Assembly (NCBI GenBank): GCA_022771185.1
Contig: JALFCJ010000025.1
Location: 1 to 7,900, forward strand
DNA length: 7,900 bases
From: Spirochaetales bacterium
GTDB lineage: Bacteria > Spirochaetota > Spirochaetia > Sphaerochaetales > Sphaerochaetaceae
Reading direction: 5' to 3'
The position numbers were made by a program, and so were the translations under genes. Positions 6,333 through 7,900 of this stretch are shown in pieces. The notes beneath the pieces were generated by a model. It made no database searches, was not told the origin of the DNA, and worked only from the letters and a program-made list of their open reading frames with translations. How positions within the stretch are numbered: the first letter of the stretch is position 1; the number at the start of each line of letters is the position of its first letter.

Positions 6333-6677
6333 TGTAATATGCTTAATTTGTTTGGTGGCAAATAAAAAGTCAAGTTATGCGACTATAGGGAAATCATCTT
6401 TCGTTGAATCCTGGTTTTCGATTCATGAGGAAACGCAAGAAATAGAAATATTGGGGGGTGTAAAAGCAATCCCCGAATGCCGAATTGCTGATGGTGCAAT
6501 GCCATCCAATAATAAAAAGCCTAATTTTATTTATTGCAAAAACAACATTACGTAACATTATGCAAACATTACAAAAACATTACGCATCTCTGTAATGTTC
6601 AAGTATGTCAGGTTTTCAAATCATAGAGAGCGATGGTTTTCTATTAGAATTTCTCCATTAAAAAAAACTATCAGTTT
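6333..6677. other. Intergenic region between the two convergent COG2865-type genes
   Basis: About 345 bp. A 67-codon open frame from TTG 6352 to 6555 exists, but it has no ribosome binding site, no recognised similarity, and runs into the repeat array. The clearest content is the phased AACATTAC array (6544-6599). No obvious terminator follows the + strand gene. The - strand gene ends at an A/T-rich hairpin with a T run (6663-6679). Confidence 0.55.
6544..6599. repeat. Phased array of AACATTAC repeats
   Basis: Units start at 6544, 6554 (AACATTAT, one change), 6565 and 6576, giving spacings of 10, 11 and 11 bp. An inverted copy GTAATGTT follows at 6592-6599. The helical spacing would place all direct units on one DNA face, as in iteron-like or operator arrays. 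The same word, extended to AACATTACGTAA, occurs at 623-634, with an inverted GTAATGTT at 574-581. Its place downstream of two converging genes is unusual for an operator. Confidence 0.75.
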
Positions 6678-6679
6678 TT
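6660..6679 (-). terminator. Weak A/T-rich terminator of the truncated COG2865-type gene
   Basis: On the - strand AAAAACT (6679-6673), loop GAT and AGTTTTT (6669-6663) form a 7-bp stem that runs into more T residues. It starts within the stop codon. Only two C/G pairs' worth of stability is present, so its strength is doubtful. Confidence 0.35.
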
Positions 6680-7570
6680 ATTGCTTCTTGTCGGTTGAGA
6701 TGCAAATCTTGGATGTTGGAGATTTAGGATTCCCATCTCTATATATTTTCCCTTCGGCAATTAATGGATTAATGACCGATTTTAGAAACTCTCCTCGATT
6801 TTTATATCCAAGAATAGATTGGAGATCTTTTACGGTTTTATCTCCTATCTTTAATAATTCCAAAGCTTTTTCTTTATCAGAAATATCTTTCGTCTCAAGT
6901 TCAATATCACTTTGATAGAGAATGTCAAAAAGCCTTAAGTCGAGAAAACCTGGGAATATAAGGACTCCTGGTTGTTTGTCTTTCTCGCATTCTTTATATG
7001 ATTCCACAATTGTTTGGAAACCAGTTCCACCTCTTTCCATTAAATTAGCAGTGTCAAGGCAGGCAGAAATTATTTTGTTCCTTCTCATTGATGGTATACT
7101 TCCAATTGGGTAATCATCATATGGTTTTGGAAGAAGCCAAGATCCTGGAGATACTATGTCAATTCTATCATCAAAGATATCAACATCAATCTGTGTTCCG
7201 TTTATAGAGTAATCCCTATGAGCTATAGCATTGACAAGTGCCTCTCTAATTGCCTCTTTTGGATAGGAGCGGATTTCTTTTCTTCCTCCTCTTTGAGTTT
7301 TCTCCCAACCAGATTTAGTATTACGTTCAATAAAGGTAATTGTATTTGTGAATACCTTTGCAAGATTCCCCTTGAATCTTCTGCTGTCTAACACGCTTCC
7401 AGCTTTATTTGTTCCTTTCCATAATCTGCAGCTAATAAGGGAGTCGTCTCCGTTATAATCATCCTTGAACATGAGAAAACCTGTTTTAACAAAGCTATCC
7501 TTAGATACAATTTCTTCGTTTTGTAACTCCTTTAAGGAGGGAATGGTAGAATTCTCTCTGTATTCTTTAC
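6678..7570 (-). pseudogene. COG2865-type AlbA_2/GHKL ATP-binding protein, N-terminal part removed by an IS200/IS605-type insertion
   Basis: About 297 residues remain of a protein normally near 450-480. They hold the middle segment ('KTGFLMFKDDYNGDD'), the N-box 'EAIREALVNAIAHRDYSING' and 'IDVDIFDDRIDIVSPG'. These are followed by 'LMERGGTGFQTIVESY' and a C-terminal winged-helix-like part ('KTVKDLQSILGYKNRGEFLK'). The whole AlbA_2 domain is absent. The open frame formally extends to a GTG at 7595, but that start lies inside the insertion's hairpin, has no ribosome binding site, and adds residues unlike the family. I place the end of the host gene near 7570, at TTTAC. The protein is of a different subfamily from the intact gene at 4875: the N-box matches the common 'NAxxHRDY' form, while the other has 'NAVYHRSY'. 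The missing front part should lie beyond the right end of the insertion, outside the window. Confidence 0.8.
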
Positions 7571-7588
7571 AGAAAAACAGCCGTAAAG

Positions 7589-7610
7589 CTTCCACCTTTC
7601 AAGGTGGAGG
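7589..7610 (+). repeat. Subterminal hairpin of the IS left end
   Basis: Stem CCACCT/AGGTGG extended by T-A, T-G and C-G pairs on the outside and T-A on the inside, with a 4-nt loop TTCA. Such imperfect palindromes are what the single-strand transposase TnpA recognises in the IS200/IS605 family. AAAG lies right at its 5' foot. Confidence 0.72.
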
Positions 7611-7638
7611 ATGTAAGGCTGAAAAATGAATGCCTCGA

Positions 7639-7667
7639 TTGTTATAAATCGTTATAAATGCTATAAT
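7639..7667 (+). promoter_or_regulatory. Likely tnpB promoter
   Basis: TTGTTA (7639-7644), 17 bp, TATAAT (7662-7667). The start of transcription would fall at or near the tnpB ATG at 7673, so the message may be leaderless; no Shine-Dalgarno site precedes the ATG. The stretch also has a 10-bp near-tandem repeat GTTATAAATC/GTTATAAATG at 7641-7660. Confidence 0.4.
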
Positions 7668-7672
7668 AAATC

Positions 7673-7900
7673 ATGGACAGACAGGTGAAGAATGAAGCCA
7701 TAAAGACAACTCTAAAACAGACCAGAGATAGAAGAAAATCTCAGGTCCCTGTCTGCGTTGAGTTGAAGATAAAAACTCAGAAACTTAGCAAATCTGATTA
7801 TGATAAGCTACAACTGACATTCACAGAATGCAAGTGGCTGTATAACTACCTCCTCTCACTTGAGAAGGAAGAACTGATGAGCTTTGACACCAGAACAAGA
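7673..7900 (+). CDS. tnpB: TnpB-like RNA-guided nuclease / IS605 OrfB family protein, N-terminal part (cut by window edge)
   Basis: 76 codons are visible before the window ends. After a basic start ('MDRQVKNEAIKTTLKQTRDR') comes the typical N-terminal pattern 'KTQKLSKSDYDKLQLTFTEC' followed by 'KWLYNYLLSLEKEE'. In TnpB/OrfB proteins this matches the 'L....F.ea.wlyN..l' helix. An in-frame stop three bases before the ATG supports this start. The family members are RNA-guided DNA nucleases related to Cas12 that help keep the element in place after transposition. The RuvC-like and zinc-finger parts, and the right end that would encode the guide RNA, are outside the window, so integrity is unknown. 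Confidence 0.82.
   Translation, partial: MDRQVKNEAIKTTLKQTRDRRKSQVPVCVELKIKTQKLSKSDYDKLQLTFTECKWLYNYLLSLEKEELMSFDTRTR

Larger units (their letters stand above)
7571..7900 (+). mobile_element. IS200/IS605-type element, left end and start of tnpB (continues beyond window)
   Basis: The left end shows a subterminal hairpin: CTTCCACCTT (7589-7598) against AAGGTGGAGG (7601-7610), a stem of 9 bp with one T-G pair. It is followed by a tnpB start at 7673. The flank reads TTTAC up to 7570, and AAAG (7585-7588) stands at the 5' foot of the hairpin. In IS608, cleavage follows TTAC and an AAAG guide sits in that place, so I set the left boundary at 7571. Elements of this group have no inverted terminal repeats and make no target duplication. 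No tnpA precedes tnpB here. The insertion splits the COG2865-type gene on its left. Confidence 0.7.

Noticed and set aside
6352..6555. 67-codon open frame from TTG between the two COG2865-type genes
   Set aside because: It has no ribosome binding site, no recognised similarity, and its end runs into the AACATTAC array. It is more likely a chance frame or an unrecognisable remnant.
6544..6599. AACATTAC array as a CRISPR array
   Set aside because: Units are only 8 bp with 2-3 bp between them, far too short for repeats and spacers, and no cas genes are present.
6595..6915. Open frame on the + strand starting in the inverted AACATTAC copy
   Set aside because: Most of it lies opposite the clearly homologous - strand COG2865-type gene, and it has no ribosome binding site.
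7593..7595. GTG at 7595 as the true start of the truncated COG2865-type gene
   Set aside because: The codon lies in the IS left-end hairpin, has no ribosome binding site, and the first residues do not match the family. The gene is better read as interrupted.

Overview
The window looks like a stretch of the genome of a low-to-moderate GC, strictly anaerobic Firmicute, probably of the class Clostridia. The evidence is a Clostridia-type electron-bifurcating lactate dehydrogenase operon, strong purine-rich ribosome binding sites, an Rpn/PD-(D/E)XK putative transposase tail and an IS200/IS605-type tnpB. I cannot name the genus.

Left edge (1-423, + strand): the C-terminal part of an Rpn-family nuclease/putative transposase cut by the window edge. 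A non-coding stretch (424-811) follows. It holds a strong hairpin, a short palindrome, two motifs that recur further on, and the terminator of the next operon.

Metabolic core (812-4185, - strand): a compact operon transcribed right to left, etfB-etfA-lctD, with one-base gaps between genes (TAA-T-ATG at both junctions). EtfB and EtfA form a bifurcating-type electron transfer flavoprotein, and EtfA carries an N-terminal single-cluster ferredoxin-like domain. LctD is a GlcD-type FAD oxidoreductase. Together they match LctBCD, which oxidises lactate with NAD+ by coupling it to oxidation of reduced ferredoxin. No permease, racemase or regulator is in the window. Directly upstream of etfB, with an ATGA overlap, lies the C-terminal remnant of an aldose 1-epimerase (galM). 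It lost its front part at about position 4479, so the operon seems to have been joined to foreign upstream DNA.

Accessory region (4480-7900): an AT-rich regulatory stretch with a 9-bp tandem triplet, a dyad and a 14-bp repeat leads into an intact AlbA_2/GHKL-ATPase protein of the COG2865 type (+ strand). A second, convergent COG2865-type gene (- strand) has lost its N-terminal part to an IS200/IS605-type insertion. The left-end hairpin and tnpB start of that insertion fill the right edge. Between the two COG2865 genes lies a helically phased array of AACATTAC repeats. Both motif families of this accessory region also occur side by side at 610-634, on the far side of the lactate operon. This hints at a shared regulator or at scattered copies of one mobile module.

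The best candidate for something undescribed is this pair of COG2865 genes with its iterated short motifs. The lactate operon itself is a known system in an unusual, rearranged setting.
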